From: Martinezella rhizogenes
GTDB taxonomy: Bacteria; Pseudomonadota; Alphaproteobacteria; Rhizobiales; Rhizobiaceae
Direction: 5' to 3'
Assembly: GCF_007002745.1 (NCBI RefSeq)
Contig: NZ_SGNY01000004.1
Span: 310,001-374,000 of the forward strand
DNA: 64,000 nt
The translations under genes were made by a program, and so were the position numbers. The notes beneath the pieces were generated by a model. It made no database searches, was not told the DNA's origin, and saw only the letters and a list, made by a program, of their open reading frames with translations. Of the stretch, positions 43,711 through 52,325 are shown in pieces. Within the stretch, counting starts at the first letter, position 1; every line of letters begins with the position of its first letter.

Positions 43711-46670
43711 CATCCAGCCGCCTGAAGACCGGCGGTCTGATTGACCGCACCCAGCCGCTTTCCTTCACCTTCGACGACAAGGTGATGCAGGGTTTTGCAG
43801 GCGACAGTCTCGCCTCCGCCCTGCTCGCCAATGGCCAGCGGCTCGTCGGACGCAGTTTCAAATATCACCGCCCGCGCGGCATATTGACGGCGGGTGCCGC
43901 CGAGCCGAACGCCCTGATGACGATCGGCAGCGGCGGGCGCACGGAGCCGAACACGCGCGCCACCATGCAGGAGCTTTATGCCGGGCTGGAAGCGAAAAGC
44001 CAGAACCGCTGGCCCTCTCTCGATTTCGATATCGGCGCATTGACCGGCCTTCTTTCGCCCTTCCTCGGCGCGGGTTTCTATTACAAGACCTTCATGTGGC
44101 CTGCCGCCTTCTGGGAAAAAATCTACGAGCCCTTCATCCGCAAGGCGGCCGGTCTCGGCAAGGCAAGCTACGCGGCAGACCCGGATGCCTATGACAAATG
44201 CTGGGCGCATTGCGACCTGCTGGTGATTGGCTCCGGCGCGGCAGGACTTGCCGCAGCCCTTGCCGCTGGGCGCGCCGGCGCGCGCGTCATTGTTGTCGAT
44301 GAACATTCCCTCGCAGGCGGCGGACTTCTTTCCGAAACGGCAGCCATCGGCGGCAAGAGCGCACCGGATTTCGCGGCGCAATGTGTTGCCGAACTCGAAA
44401 CCCTACCGAATGTGACGGTGCTGACGCGAACCACGGCTTTCGGCTGGTATGACGGCAATGTCTTCGGCGCGGTGGAGCGGGTGCAGAAACATCTGCCCGA
44501 TCCGGAAGCCCACGTGCCGGTGGAGCGCCTGTGGCGCATCGTCGCCAAACGTGCGCTGCTTGCCACGGGCGCGGAAGAGCGGCCGCTGGTCTTCGGTGGC
44601 AATGATATTCCCGGCGTGATGATGGCCAGTGCCATGCGCAGCTATCTCAACCGTTATGCCATCAGTCCCGGCACGGCGACGGCGATTTTCACCACCAATG
44701 ACAGTGGTTATGCCCTTGCCCGCGATCTGGAAGCACAGGGTGTCACTCTCGCAGCAATCATCGACAGCCGCGAGCAGGGTAACCCGGGCTACGAAGGCAA
44801 GGCGCGTGTCATCAAGGGTGGCGTCGTCTCGAATGCAAAGGGCGGCAAGGCACTTTCCGCCATAGAAATTTATGCCAATGGCCGCACGGAAAGCATGAAT
44901 ATCGATGCGCTCGCCATGTCGGGCGGTTTCAGCCCCATTATCCATCTCGCCTGCCATCGCGGCGGAAAACCGGTCTGGTCGGAAGACAATGCTGCCTTCC
45001 TTGCCCCCGCCAATCTCAAGGGGCTCGAACTTGCCGGTGCGGTATCAGCGATCAATGGCATCGCCGCCTGCCTTGAAGACGGCGCGCGAAAGGGTGCGGC
45101 GCTTGCGCGGGATCTCGGTTTTGCAGCGAGGACACCAACATTTGGCGTCGTGGAAAATGATGTCGTCGCCCCGCCTGCAAAGCCACTCTGGTCCATCTCC
45201 GGCATCAGGGCCAAAGCCTTTGTCGATTACCAGAATGATGTTCACCGCAAGGATCTCGGTCTCGCCGTCAGCGAAGGTTACGGCCATGTGGAACTGGCCA
45301 AGCGCTATACGACGAACGGCATGGCGACTGATCAGGGCAAGCTTTCCAACGTCAACGCCATCGGGCTACTGGCCGAGGCGCGCGGCGTTTCGCCGGCCGA
45401 AGTCGGCACCACCACCTTCCGGCCTTTTTATACGCCCGTCTCCTTTGGCGCGCTCACCGGTGCTTATCACGGCCAGCATTTCCAGCCGGTGCGTAAATCG
45501 CCGCTGCATGGCTGGGCCGAGAAAAACGGAGCCATCTTCGTCGAAACCGGTCTCTGGTACCGCTCCTCCTGGTTTCCCCGCAGCGGCGAAAACGGCTGGC
45601 GGGAAAGTGTTGACCGCGAGGTTCTGAATGTTCGCAAGAATGCCGGCCTCTGCGATGTGTCGATGCTCGGCAAGATCGAGATTTGCGGCAAGGACGCCGC
45701 CGAATTCCTCAACCGGGTCTATTGCAATGCCTTTCTCAAGCTGCCGGTCGGCAAGGCGCGATATGGCCTGATGCTGCGTGAAGATGGCATGATCTATGAT
45801 GACGGCACCACCAGCCGGCTGGAGGAGAACCGTTTCTTCATGACGACCACCACGGCCTATGCGGCGGGCGTCATGAACCATCTGGAATTCTGCACCCAGG
45901 CGCTCTGGCCGGATCTGGACGTGCGGCTTGCCTCTGTCACCGATCAATGGGCGCAGATGGCGATTGCCGGACCGAAGGCGCGCACAATTCTGCAAAGAAT
46001 CGTCGATGAAGATATTTCCGACGAGGCTTTCCCGTTTCTTGCGGCCAAAGACGTCTCACTGTTTGGCGGGCAATTGCATGGACGCCTGTTCCGGATTTCC
46101 TTCTCCGGCGAGCTGGCCTACGAGCTTGCCGTTCCGGCCGGTTACGGTGAAAGCGTTGCCGATGCGCTGATGGAAGCAGGAAAGCCGGAGAACATCATGC
46201 CTTATGGTGTCGAGGCGCTTGGCGTGCTGCGTATCGAAAAGGGCCATGTCACCCACAACGAAATAAACGGCACGGTGGTGCCCACCGATCTCGGCTTCGG
46301 CAAAATGGTCTCCGCCACCAAGGCCGATTTCATCGGCCGGCGAATGCTGGAGCGCGAGGGGCTTTCCGCTGCCGACCGTCCGAGCCTTGTCGGCGTCGTG
46401 CCGCTGGATAAAAACCAGTCATTCCGCACTGGTTCGCATATTCTCGAAAGGGATGCGGCGGCAATGCTGGAAAACGATCAGGGTTATGTGACCTCAAGCG
46501 CGTTTTCACCCCATCTCGGTTCGACCATTGGCCTCGCCCTCGTCAAGAATGGCCCTGCGCGGCATGGCGAGGAAGTCGTGGTCTGGAACGGTCTGCGCAA
46601 TGAATTCACCGCCGCCCGCCTGTGCCATCCGGTTTTCTTCGACCCTGAGAACGAGAAGCTCCATGTCTGA
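43707..46670 (+). CDS. mgdC: N-methylglutamate dehydrogenase subunit C (sarcosine oxidase alpha-like)
   Basis: 987 aa, largest subunit. In order: N-terminal 2Fe-2S-like fold (TFDDKVMQGFAGDSLASALL), an NAD/FAD-binding domain (LLVIGSGAAGLAAALAAGRA, about residue 171), a middle domain, and a C-terminal aminomethyltransferase-like (GcvT) domain from about residue 590 that binds THF (YGLMLREDGMIYDDGTTSRL; GVEALGVLRIEKGHVTHNEI). The THF domain lets the complex capture the oxidised methyl group as methylene-THF. It overlaps mgdB by 4 bp and mgdD by 8 bp. Confidence 0.9.
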   Translation: MTSSRLKTGGLIDRTQPLSFTFDDKVMQGFAGDSLASALLANGQRLVGRSFKYHRPRGILTAGAAEPNALMTIGSGGRTEPNTRATMQELYAGLEAKSQNRWPSLDFDIGALTGLLSPFLGAGFYYKTFMWPAAFWEKIYEPFIRKAAGLGKASYAADPDAYDKCWAHCDLLVIGSGAAGLAAALAAGRAGARVIVVDEHSLAGGGLLSETAAIGGKSAPDFAAQCVAELETLPNVTVLTRTTAFGWYDGNVFGAVERVQKHLPDPEAHVPVERLWRIVAKRALLATGAEERPLVFGGNDIPGVMMASAMRSYLNRYAISPGTATAIFTTNDSGYALARDLEAQGVTLAAIIDSREQGNPGYEGKARVIKGGVVSNAKGGKALSAIEIYANGRTESMNIDALAMSGGFSPIIHLACHRGGKPVWSEDNAAFLAPANLKGLELAGAVSAINGIAACLEDGARKGAALARDLGFAARTPTFGVVENDVVAPPAKPLWSISGIRAKAFVDYQNDVHRKDLGLAVSEGYGHVELAKRYTTNGMATDQGKLSNVNAIGLLAEARGVSPAEVGTTTFRPFYTPVSFGALTGAYHGQHFQPVRKSPLHGWAEKNGAIFVETGLWYRSSWFPRSGENGWRESVDREVLNVRKNAGLCDVSMLGKIEICGKDAAEFLNRVYCNAFLKLPVGKARYGLMLREDGMIYDDGTTSRLEENRFFMTTTTAYAAGVMNHLEFCTQALWPDLDVRLASVTDQWAQMAIAGPKARTILQRIVDEDISDEAFPFLAAKDVSLFGGQLHGRLFRISFSGELAYELAVPAGYGESVADALMEAGKPENIMPYGVEALGVLRIEKGHVTHNEINGTVVPTDLGFGKMVSATKADFIGRRMLEREGLSAADRPSLVGVVPLDKNQSFRTGSHILERDAAAMLENDQGYVTSSAFSPHLGSTIGLALVKNGPARHGEEVVVWNGLRNEFTAARLCHPVFFDPENEKLHV

Positions 46671-47211
46671 TTTCAAGCCCGATTTCAAATCTGGTTTCCG
46701 GCCGACGCTCCGCCCGGTGCTGGGCAAAAAGGCAGCGATCGCTTCCACCGCCATCAAGCTCTCTCCCCTGCCGGAAGGCGCGATCATCCATGTGCTGGCC
46801 GCGCCCGGCGCAGCGGATATGGAAGTCCGTCTGCGCAGCTTCGCAAAAGGCGATGTGCGGGCGGTCTCTCCCGGCCAATGGCTCATCGTCGGCGAAGAGC
46901 CGCTGTCCCACGCGGAGATGAAGGCGTTTCTTGCGGCGCTTGAGCCGCAGGCGACGGGTGTGGACCAGAGCCATGGACGCGTGCGTATTCGTATCGAAGG
47001 CAGGATGGCCGAGCGGGTGCTGGCAAAAGGAACGGCGGTCGATCTTTCCACTGCGGCTTTTCCGGCGGGACGCTCCGCGACGACGCTGATCGGCCACATC
47101 GCCGCGCATCTCACCCGGCTTGATGGGCAGGTGTTCGAAGTCATTGTTTTACGCGGTTTCGCCGAAAGCCTGTGGGACGATCTTGCCCGGATGAGCCTTG
47201 AATTCCAGTGA
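46663..47211 (+). CDS. mgdD: N-methylglutamate dehydrogenase subunit D (sarcosine oxidase gamma-like)
   Basis: 182 aa, a GcvT-related gamma subunit without known catalytic residues. The body shows the family pattern (RSFAKGDVRAVSPGQWLIVG; DLSTAAFPAGRSATTLIGHI; FEVIVLRGFAESLWDDLARM). The start MSDFKPDFKSGF at 46663 lies inside the mgdC end. A longer frame in the same phase continues upstream within mgdC and was not chosen. It is convergent with the LacI-type gene, 10 bp away. Confidence 0.88.
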   Translation: MSDFKPDFKSGFRPTLRPVLGKKAAIASTAIKLSPLPEGAIIHVLAAPGAADMEVRLRSFAKGDVRAVSPGQWLIVGEEPLSHAEMKAFLAALEPQATGVDQSHGRVRIRIEGRMAERVLAKGTAVDLSTAAFPAGRSATTLIGHIAAHLTRLDGQVFEVIVLRGFAESLWDDLARMSLEFQ

Positions 47212-47221
47212 TCTTATCGGC

Positions 47222-48262
47222 CTAGGTCCAGATGCTTTCGGGCGTCAGGATTTCAAAGGGAACGATCCGCTGTTCGACGGAGGATGTGTCGCCATTCTCG
47301 ACGCGCCGTAACATCACGTCGATCAATTGCTGCGGCATCCTGTCGAGGGGAAGCGGCAGAGAGGCGGTAATCAGCCCCTCATTGAGACCCTTGCGCGTTT
47401 CCGGGCCGATATCGTTGCAGACGATCTTTATGCCGCGCTGCTTTTCCGTGGGCAGCTCCCGAAGTGCCCGCAGAACGCCGGATATGCCACCGCCATTGAC
47501 ATAAATCCCCTTGAGGCCGGGTTCGGAAGCGATCATGTCGCGGATGATGACATAGGCATTTTCAGGCTCTTCGAAGGTCAGCAGTGTTTCCGCCACCTGC
47601 AATTCAGGTGTGTTCTCGCGGATATAGGAGCGGAAGCTGGCATCCGAAACATCCTGACACTGATAGCGGTTGCTGCCGATCAGCGGCACGGCCACCCCTT
47701 CGCCCTTTACTGTCTGGCTGAGGAACCATGCCGCAGTGCGACCGCGTTTCCAGCTGTCGGTTCCAACAAACCCCGCGCGGCTCGCCGCCGACAGATCAGA
47801 TACGTAGGTTACCACGGGAACGCCCCTGCCCCGCAGCTCGTCGATTGCCTGGCTGACGAGTGGATGATCGGCCGTCACCACCGCGATCGCGCTGCAGGAT
47901 TGCCCCATCTTCAGGAGATTGGCGGAAACGGCCTCCGGAGAGAGGTCGTCCTCGAACACGACATCCGGCTCGATGACGCTGTCCGGCCTCTGGCGTGCGG
48001 CGGTAACGATCCCCTCCGCCCACAACCGGTAGAGCGGCCGATGGGATTGCTGCAGCAGAAACCCGAGCCTGTAATGGGGCATGGCCTCACGACGGCGGTC
48101 CTTGATGGTGCCGAGACCATAAAAACCGATTTCCTCTGCAGCCTTGAGTATCTGGTCGATCGTATCCTGACGCACGACGGTCGAACCGTGCAGCAACCGG
48201 TTGACCGTGGAGATGCTGACACCGGCTGCCTTGGCAAGATCGGTAATGGTCGGGCGGTTCAT
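47222..48262 (-). CDS. LacI-family transcriptional regulator
   Basis: 346 aa. N-terminal LacI helix-turn-helix (TITDLAKAAGVSISTVNRLL; residues 5-24), then a periplasmic-binding-protein-like domain (YRLGFLLQQSHRPLYRLWAE ... IYVNGGGISGVLRALRELPT). It is divergent from the sugar ABC operon, with a perfect inverted repeat in the 148-bp intergenic region. It likely represses that operon until a sugar or cyclitol binds. Confidence 0.9.
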   Translation of the reverse strand: MNRPTITDLAKAAGVSISTVNRLLHGSTVVRQDTIDQILKAAEEIGFYGLGTIKDRRREAMPHYRLGFLLQQSHRPLYRLWAEGIVTAARQRPDSVIEPDVVFEDDLSPEAVSANLLKMGQSCSAIAVVTADHPLVSQAIDELRGRGVPVVTYVSDLSAASRAGFVGTDSWKRGRTAAWFLSQTVKGEGVAVPLIGSNRYQCQDVSDASFRSYIRENTPELQVAETLLTFEEPENAYVIIRDMIASEPGLKGIYVNGGGISGVLRALRELPTEKQRGIKIVCNDIGPETRKGLNEGLITASLPLPLDRMPQQLIDVMLRRVENGDTSSVEQRIVPFEILTPESIWT

Positions 48263-48274
48263 GGCACCTCACAA

Positions 48275-48339
48275 TCGTATCATCAATGAATGACATGGAA
48301 TGATACGAAATGCAACATTAAATGAAATATAAATTCCAT
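48275..48339. promoter_or_regulatory. Operator repeats between LacI-type gene and sugar ABC operon
   Basis: TCGTATCAT (48275-48283) and ATGATACGA (48300-48308) form a perfect 9-bp inverted repeat with 16 bp between. A second pair, ATGGAAT (48295-48301) and ATTCCAT (48333-48339), overlaps it. The first lies 13 bp from the LacI-type start and about 100 bp from the binding-protein start, in an AT-rich stretch suited to both promoters. Confidence 0.6.
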
Positions 48340-48410
48340 TCTCAAGAAAATGAAAGATATAAATCATCCTGTCATTTTGGCCCATCGGGAGAATGGGCAG
48401 GGAGGAAACA

Positions 48411-49376
48411 ATGGCATTTTTCAGGAAATTTCTCATCGCGGGTGCTGCATCGCTGGTAATGGCATCCGGCGCGTTTGCGGCCAATATCGCCGTTGTCGGT
48501 GGCAAGAACGACGACGCATTCTGGAACCTCATCAAAAAAGGTCTGGATGACGCACGCCTCGTGGTCGAGGCAAATGGCGGCAAGGTCAATTATCTGCGCC
48601 TGCAAACCTACGACAATTTTGCGCCCGATGTGGTGCAGCTGATCCAGACCGCCATCAGCCAGAAGGTCGATGGTCTCGTGATCCCGAACTGGGTACCGGA
48701 AGGCGAAGACCCGGCGATCCGGGAAGCCATCAATGCCGGCATCAAGGTCATTCTCATGAATGCCGGTGGGCACGAAAAGGCCAAGGAACTCGGCGCGATC
48801 AACTATATCGGCTCCGACGAATATCTGGCGGGTGTGGCCGGAGGCGAATATTTCGCCAAGCAGGGCAAAAAGAACGTCATCTGCGTCAATACCGTTCCGG
48901 GCGCCGCCAATCAGGAGGCGCGCTGCAAGGGCGTCATCGACGGTATCACCAAGGCCGGCGGCGCCGGCAAGCAGCTGCCGCTTCCGGCCACCAGCTTCGG
49001 CGACGCCACCGCCGTCGCCGAGGCCATCAAGGCGACATTGCTACAGGACAGCAAGATCGACGGCGTCCTGACCATTTCGGCGGGCGATGCGGATTCGGCC
49101 GCCATCGGCGTCATGCAGGCCGGCAAGACCGAAACGGCCCTGCTCGGCACCTTCGACCTCAACCAGTCCGGCCTCGACCGGATCAAGGACGGGACGCAGG
49201 GTTTCGCAATCGACCAGCAGCCCTATCTGCAATCATTGCTGGCGGTAACGCTGCTGGCCTCGGCCATCGATTTCGGAACCGATCTGCCGACCGCCCCACT
49301 GCTGACGGGACCGAACATCGTCGACAAATCCAACATCCAGACCACGCTTGCCGGCGTCGCCAAGGGAGCGCGTTGA
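48411..49376 (+). CDS. Periplasmic sugar-binding protein (CUT2 ABC importer)
   Basis: 321 aa. Signal peptide MAFFRKFLIAGAASLVMASG with cleavage near AFAA-NIAV. The mature protein starts IAVVGGKNDDAFWNLIKKGL, typical of the ribose/galactose-binding family, and has GLVIPNWVPEGEDPAIREAI and INYIGSDEYLAGVAGGEYFA. The ATG at 48411 has GGAGG seven bases upstream. It is first in an operon with permease, ATPase and four catabolic genes. The ligand may be a sugar or cyclitol and is not identifiable. Confidence 0.88.
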   Translation: MAFFRKFLIAGAASLVMASGAFAANIAVVGGKNDDAFWNLIKKGLDDARLVVEANGGKVNYLRLQTYDNFAPDVVQLIQTAISQKVDGLVIPNWVPEGEDPAIREAINAGIKVILMNAGGHEKAKELGAINYIGSDEYLAGVAGGEYFAKQGKKNVICVNTVPGAANQEARCKGVIDGITKAGGAGKQLPLPATSFGDATAVAEAIKATLLQDSKIDGVLTISAGDADSAAIGVMQAGKTETALLGTFDLNQSGLDRIKDGTQGFAIDQQPYLQSLLAVTLLASAIDFGTDLPTAPLLTGPNIVDKSNIQTTLAGVAKGAR

Positions 49377-49396
49377 GCGGTTATCCGTAGCCACCT

Positions 49397-49423
49397 CCGA
49401 TCCCCAAGGAAACCGGGGGTCGG
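49397..49423 (+). terminator. Stem-loop between binding-protein and permease genes
   Basis: CCGATCCCC and GGGGGTCGG pair over 9 bp (one G-T) around a 9-base loop, then GGTTTG. It lies 20 bp after the binding-protein stop. Such hairpins usually protect the binding-protein mRNA or partly terminate, so that this protein exceeds the membrane subunits. Confidence 0.55.
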
Positions 49424-49481
49424 GGTTTGACGGCAAAAGGATATCCCCTCGGCACTTAGGGCCAATATTGGAGTGAACGAC

Positions 49482-50486
49482 GTGAAAAATCTCTCTTTGG
49501 GCGACCTTCTGCGCCGCCCGGAATCAGGCGCCTTTCTCGGCCTTGTTTTCGTTCTTGTCTTCTTCGTTGTCTTCGGCAGCATCGAATTCCTGAAACCGGC
49601 GGGTGCCGCAAGCTGGCTGAATGTCGCCGCCAATCTCGGCATCGTCGCCATTCCCGTCGGCCTTCTCATGATTTCCGGCGAGCTGGACATTTCCATCGGC
49701 GCGATGATCCCGGCCGGCGCTCTGACGGTCGCCATCATCACCGGTTATTACGGCATGCCAATCTGGCTCGGCATCATCGGCGCGCTTGGCCTTGGGATGC
49801 TTGTCGGGCTGATCAACGGTTTTCTGGTGATACGGACCGTGGTGCCGTCACTGATCGTCACGCTCGGCACGCTGTTTGCGGTGCAGGGGCTAATCCTCGG
49901 CTTTTCCGTGCTTCTGACCGGCACGACCAGCGTGGCGCTTAGCCCGGCGCAATCCGGCCCCATCGCCAAATTTCTCTTCGGACATTTCATCGGCGGCAGT
50001 TTTCAGGTCAGCATCGTCTGGTGGCTGCTGCTGACGGCGATCTATATCTTCTACGTCCATTATTCGCCCTTCGGAAACTGGATCTTCGCCATGGGCGGCG
50101 ACCGCGTGAGCGCCCGCAACGCCGGCATTCCCACAGACAAGCTGACGGTCACGCTGTTCATCCTTTCCTCTGTCAGCGCCTCCTTCGTCGGGGTCTGTCA
50201 GGCAATCCTCTTCAATGTCGCCCAGGTTTCAGCCGGCATGACCTTCATCTTCAACTCCATCATCGCGGTCGTCGTGGGTGGAGTGCTGCTGACGGGCGGT
50301 TTCGGTTCGGTGATCGGCATTTTTCTCGGCACCATCACCTTCGCCATCGTCAACCAGGGCATCTATTTCACTTCGTTTGACCGCAACTGGTCGAGCCTCA
50401 TCATCGGCGTCATGCTGCTGCTCGCAGTGCTGATGAACAACACCTTCCGCGTCATGGCGCTCACCTATTCGCCGAAGAAGAAGTGA
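49482..50486 (+). CDS. CUT2 sugar ABC transporter permease
   Basis: 334 aa with eight to ten membrane segments (first: AFLGLVFVLVFFVVFGSIEF) of the RbsC/FrcC type. Family features: ISGELDISIGAMIPAGALTV and GGDRVSARNAGIPTDKLTV, then VVVGGVLLTGGFGSVIGIFL. GTG at 49482 is chosen because TTGGAG lies eight bases upstream; a GTG at 49473 overlaps that site. One permease gene implies a homodimer. Confidence 0.88.
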   Translation: MKNLSLGDLLRRPESGAFLGLVFVLVFFVVFGSIEFLKPAGAASWLNVAANLGIVAIPVGLLMISGELDISIGAMIPAGALTVAIITGYYGMPIWLGIIGALGLGMLVGLINGFLVIRTVVPSLIVTLGTLFAVQGLILGFSVLLTGTTSVALSPAQSGPIAKFLFGHFIGGSFQVSIVWWLLLTAIYIFYVHYSPFGNWIFAMGGDRVSARNAGIPTDKLTVTLFILSSVSASFVGVCQAILFNVAQVSAGMTFIFNSIIAVVVGGVLLTGGFGSVIGIFLGTITFAIVNQGIYFTSFDRNWSSLIIGVMLLLAVLMNNTFRVMALTYSPKKK

Positions 50487-50495
50487 GGCTGGACG

Positions 50496-51317
50496 ATGAC
50501 CACACCCATTCTCGAACTCAGAAACGTCAACAAGTCCTTCGGTCCCATCGATGTTCTGCACGATATCTCGCTGAAGGTGCGCGCCGGCGAGGTGCTCTGC
50601 CTGCTGGGCGACAACGGTGCTGGAAAATCCACACTGATCAAGACACTGGCCGGGGTTTATCAGCCCAGTTCCGGTGAGTTGTTGATGGATGGCAAGCCGG
50701 TCGATTTCGACGGGCCGCGCGATGCGCAGCGCATGGGCATTTCCACCGTGCACCAGTTTGGCGGAACCTTTCCGCTGATGAGCATCGGCCGCTCCTTCTT
50801 CATTGGCGCAGAACCCACGAAAGGTTTCTGGCCCTTCCGCATCTACGACCGCAAGAAGGCCAATGAAATCGCCGTCAAGGCGGTGCAGGAATTCGGCATC
50901 ACCCGCATCGATGACGGCGACCGCCTTATCGGCGGGCTCTCCGGCGGCGAGCGGCAATCGCTCGCCATCGCCCGCGCGGTGCATTTTGGCGCACGCGTTC
51001 TGATCCTCGACGAGCCGACGGCGGCGCTGGGCGTGAAACAGGCGTCCCATGTCCTGCGCATCGTCCTTGAAGCGCGCAAGCGGGGGATCGCGGTGATCTT
51101 CATCACCCATCAGGTCACCCACGCCATCGCCGTCGGCGACCATTTCGCCGTCCTCATCCGCGGCGCAGTCGCCGCCAATTTCCGCAAGGGCGAAAAATCC
51201 CGCGAGGAGATCACCGACCTGATGGCCGGCGGTGAAGCGCTCGCCGATCTCGGGGCTGAGGTGGAAAATTACATGGCCAGCCATGACGGCCATCCGCCGC
51301 ACCCGCCATCCAGTTAA
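50496..51317 (+). CDS. CUT2 sugar ABC transporter ATPase, single-domain form
   Basis: 273 aa. Walker A GDNGAGKSTLIKTLAGVYQP, signature LSGGERQSLAIARAVHF, Walker B LILDEPTAALGVKQ and FITHQVTHAIAVGD. Most CUT2 ATPases (RbsA, MglA) are about 500-aa two-domain fusions. This one has a single nucleotide-binding domain, like FrcA, so it must work as a homodimer. It lies 9 bp after the permease gene. Confidence 0.88.
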   Translation: MTTPILELRNVNKSFGPIDVLHDISLKVRAGEVLCLLGDNGAGKSTLIKTLAGVYQPSSGELLMDGKPVDFDGPRDAQRMGISTVHQFGGTFPLMSIGRSFFIGAEPTKGFWPFRIYDRKKANEIAVKAVQEFGITRIDDGDRLIGGLSGGERQSLAIARAVHFGARVLILDEPTAALGVKQASHVLRIVLEARKRGIAVIFITHQVTHAIAVGDHFAVLIRGAVAANFRKGEKSREEITDLMAGGEALADLGAEVENYMASHDGHPPHPPSS

Positions 51318-51340
51318 GACATAGAGAAGGATCAAGACCG

Positions 51341-52243
51341 ATGAAAATCGCCATCGACCCCCACATGCACCGTTTCACCAGCCTCGATGAGCTGCCCGCC
51401 AAGGTGAAGGAGCTTGGCTTCGACTGGATCGAACTCAGCCCCCGCGCCGATTTCCTCGAATGGTTCAAAGCGCCGCGTGTTTTTCCCGAGCGCATCAGGT
51501 CTTTCAAAAAGGCGCTGAAAGACGCCAATGTCGGTATCGCCTCGCTGCTGCCGATGTATCGCTGGGCCTCAAATGACGAGACCGAACGGCAGGCGGCGGT
51601 AAAACACTGGAAACGCGCCATCGAGATCGCCATCGAACTGGAGGTCGACACGATGAATTCCGAATTCGGCCGCGGACCGCATCCCGACAAGGGTTCATGT
51701 TATTGCTGCCATACCGGCTCGATGATTGAAGCCTGCGAGGACGCCTGGTGGCGCTCAATGGAAGAACTGGTGCCGATCTTCGAACGCGAAGGCATCAACC
51801 TGCATGTCGAGCCACATCCGGAAGACTGGTGCGAGACGCTGCAGCCGGCGCTCGACATCATCCGCACCGTCAATTCGAAGAACGTCAAATTCCTCTATTG
51901 CGCGCCGCACACCTTCTATTTCGGTGACGACACCAAGGCGATGCTGCGCGAAGCGAAGGATGTGCTCGCCCATGTGCATGTGGGCGACACCTTCAACCAC
52001 AAGGCCAGCTCCGGGCTTCGTTATATCCTCAACCCGCCGGGCACGCAGGCGCGGGTGCACCAGCATCTCAATATCGGCCAGGGTGAAGTGCCATGGGACG
52101 ACTTCTTCAGCACGCTTTCCGAAATCGGCTTCGACGGCATCATGACCTCCTGCGTCTTCGCCTGGGAAGACAGGGCGGATGAATCGAGCCGGTTCATGCG
52201 CAGCAAGATGCAGGACTATATCGACCTCTATTTCAAGAAATAA
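51341..52243 (+). CDS. Xylose-isomerase-like TIM-barrel protein (1 of 3)
   Basis: 300 aa, AP-endonuclease-2/sugar phosphate isomerase superfamily. It opens MKIAIDPHMHRFTSLDELPA and carries metal-site candidates in EVDTMNSEFGRGPHPDKG, INLHVEPHPEDWCETLQPAL and HVHVGDTFNH. Members isomerise, dehydrate or, for 3-keto-sugars, cleave glycosides. It follows the ABC ATPase by 23 bp with GAGAAGG upstream of the start. Its reaction is not assignable from sequence. Confidence 0.82.
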   Translation: MKIAIDPHMHRFTSLDELPAKVKELGFDWIELSPRADFLEWFKAPRVFPERIRSFKKALKDANVGIASLLPMYRWASNDETERQAAVKHWKRAIEIAIELEVDTMNSEFGRGPHPDKGSCYCCHTGSMIEACEDAWWRSMEELVPIFEREGINLHVEPHPEDWCETLQPALDIIRTVNSKNVKFLYCAPHTFYFGDDTKAMLREAKDVLAHVHVGDTFNHKASSGLRYILNPPGTQARVHQHLNIGQGEVPWDDFFSTLSEIGFDGIMTSCVFAWEDRADESSRFMRSKMQDYIDLYFKK

Positions 52244-52325
52244 CGCGGCAAACCAGCGCTGAGGCCGAGGCGGACCCAGCCTCCGGCCACGGCCATTGGC
52301 AACATCAAATGGAAAGACGACCGAC

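Noticed and set aside
42107..47211. Naming the plus-strand flavoprotein genes simply as sarcosine oxidase
   Set aside because: The subunits are homologous to SoxBDAG, but the adjacent synthase and synthetase genes fit the N-methylglutamate pathway better; sarcosine oxidase remains the fallback.
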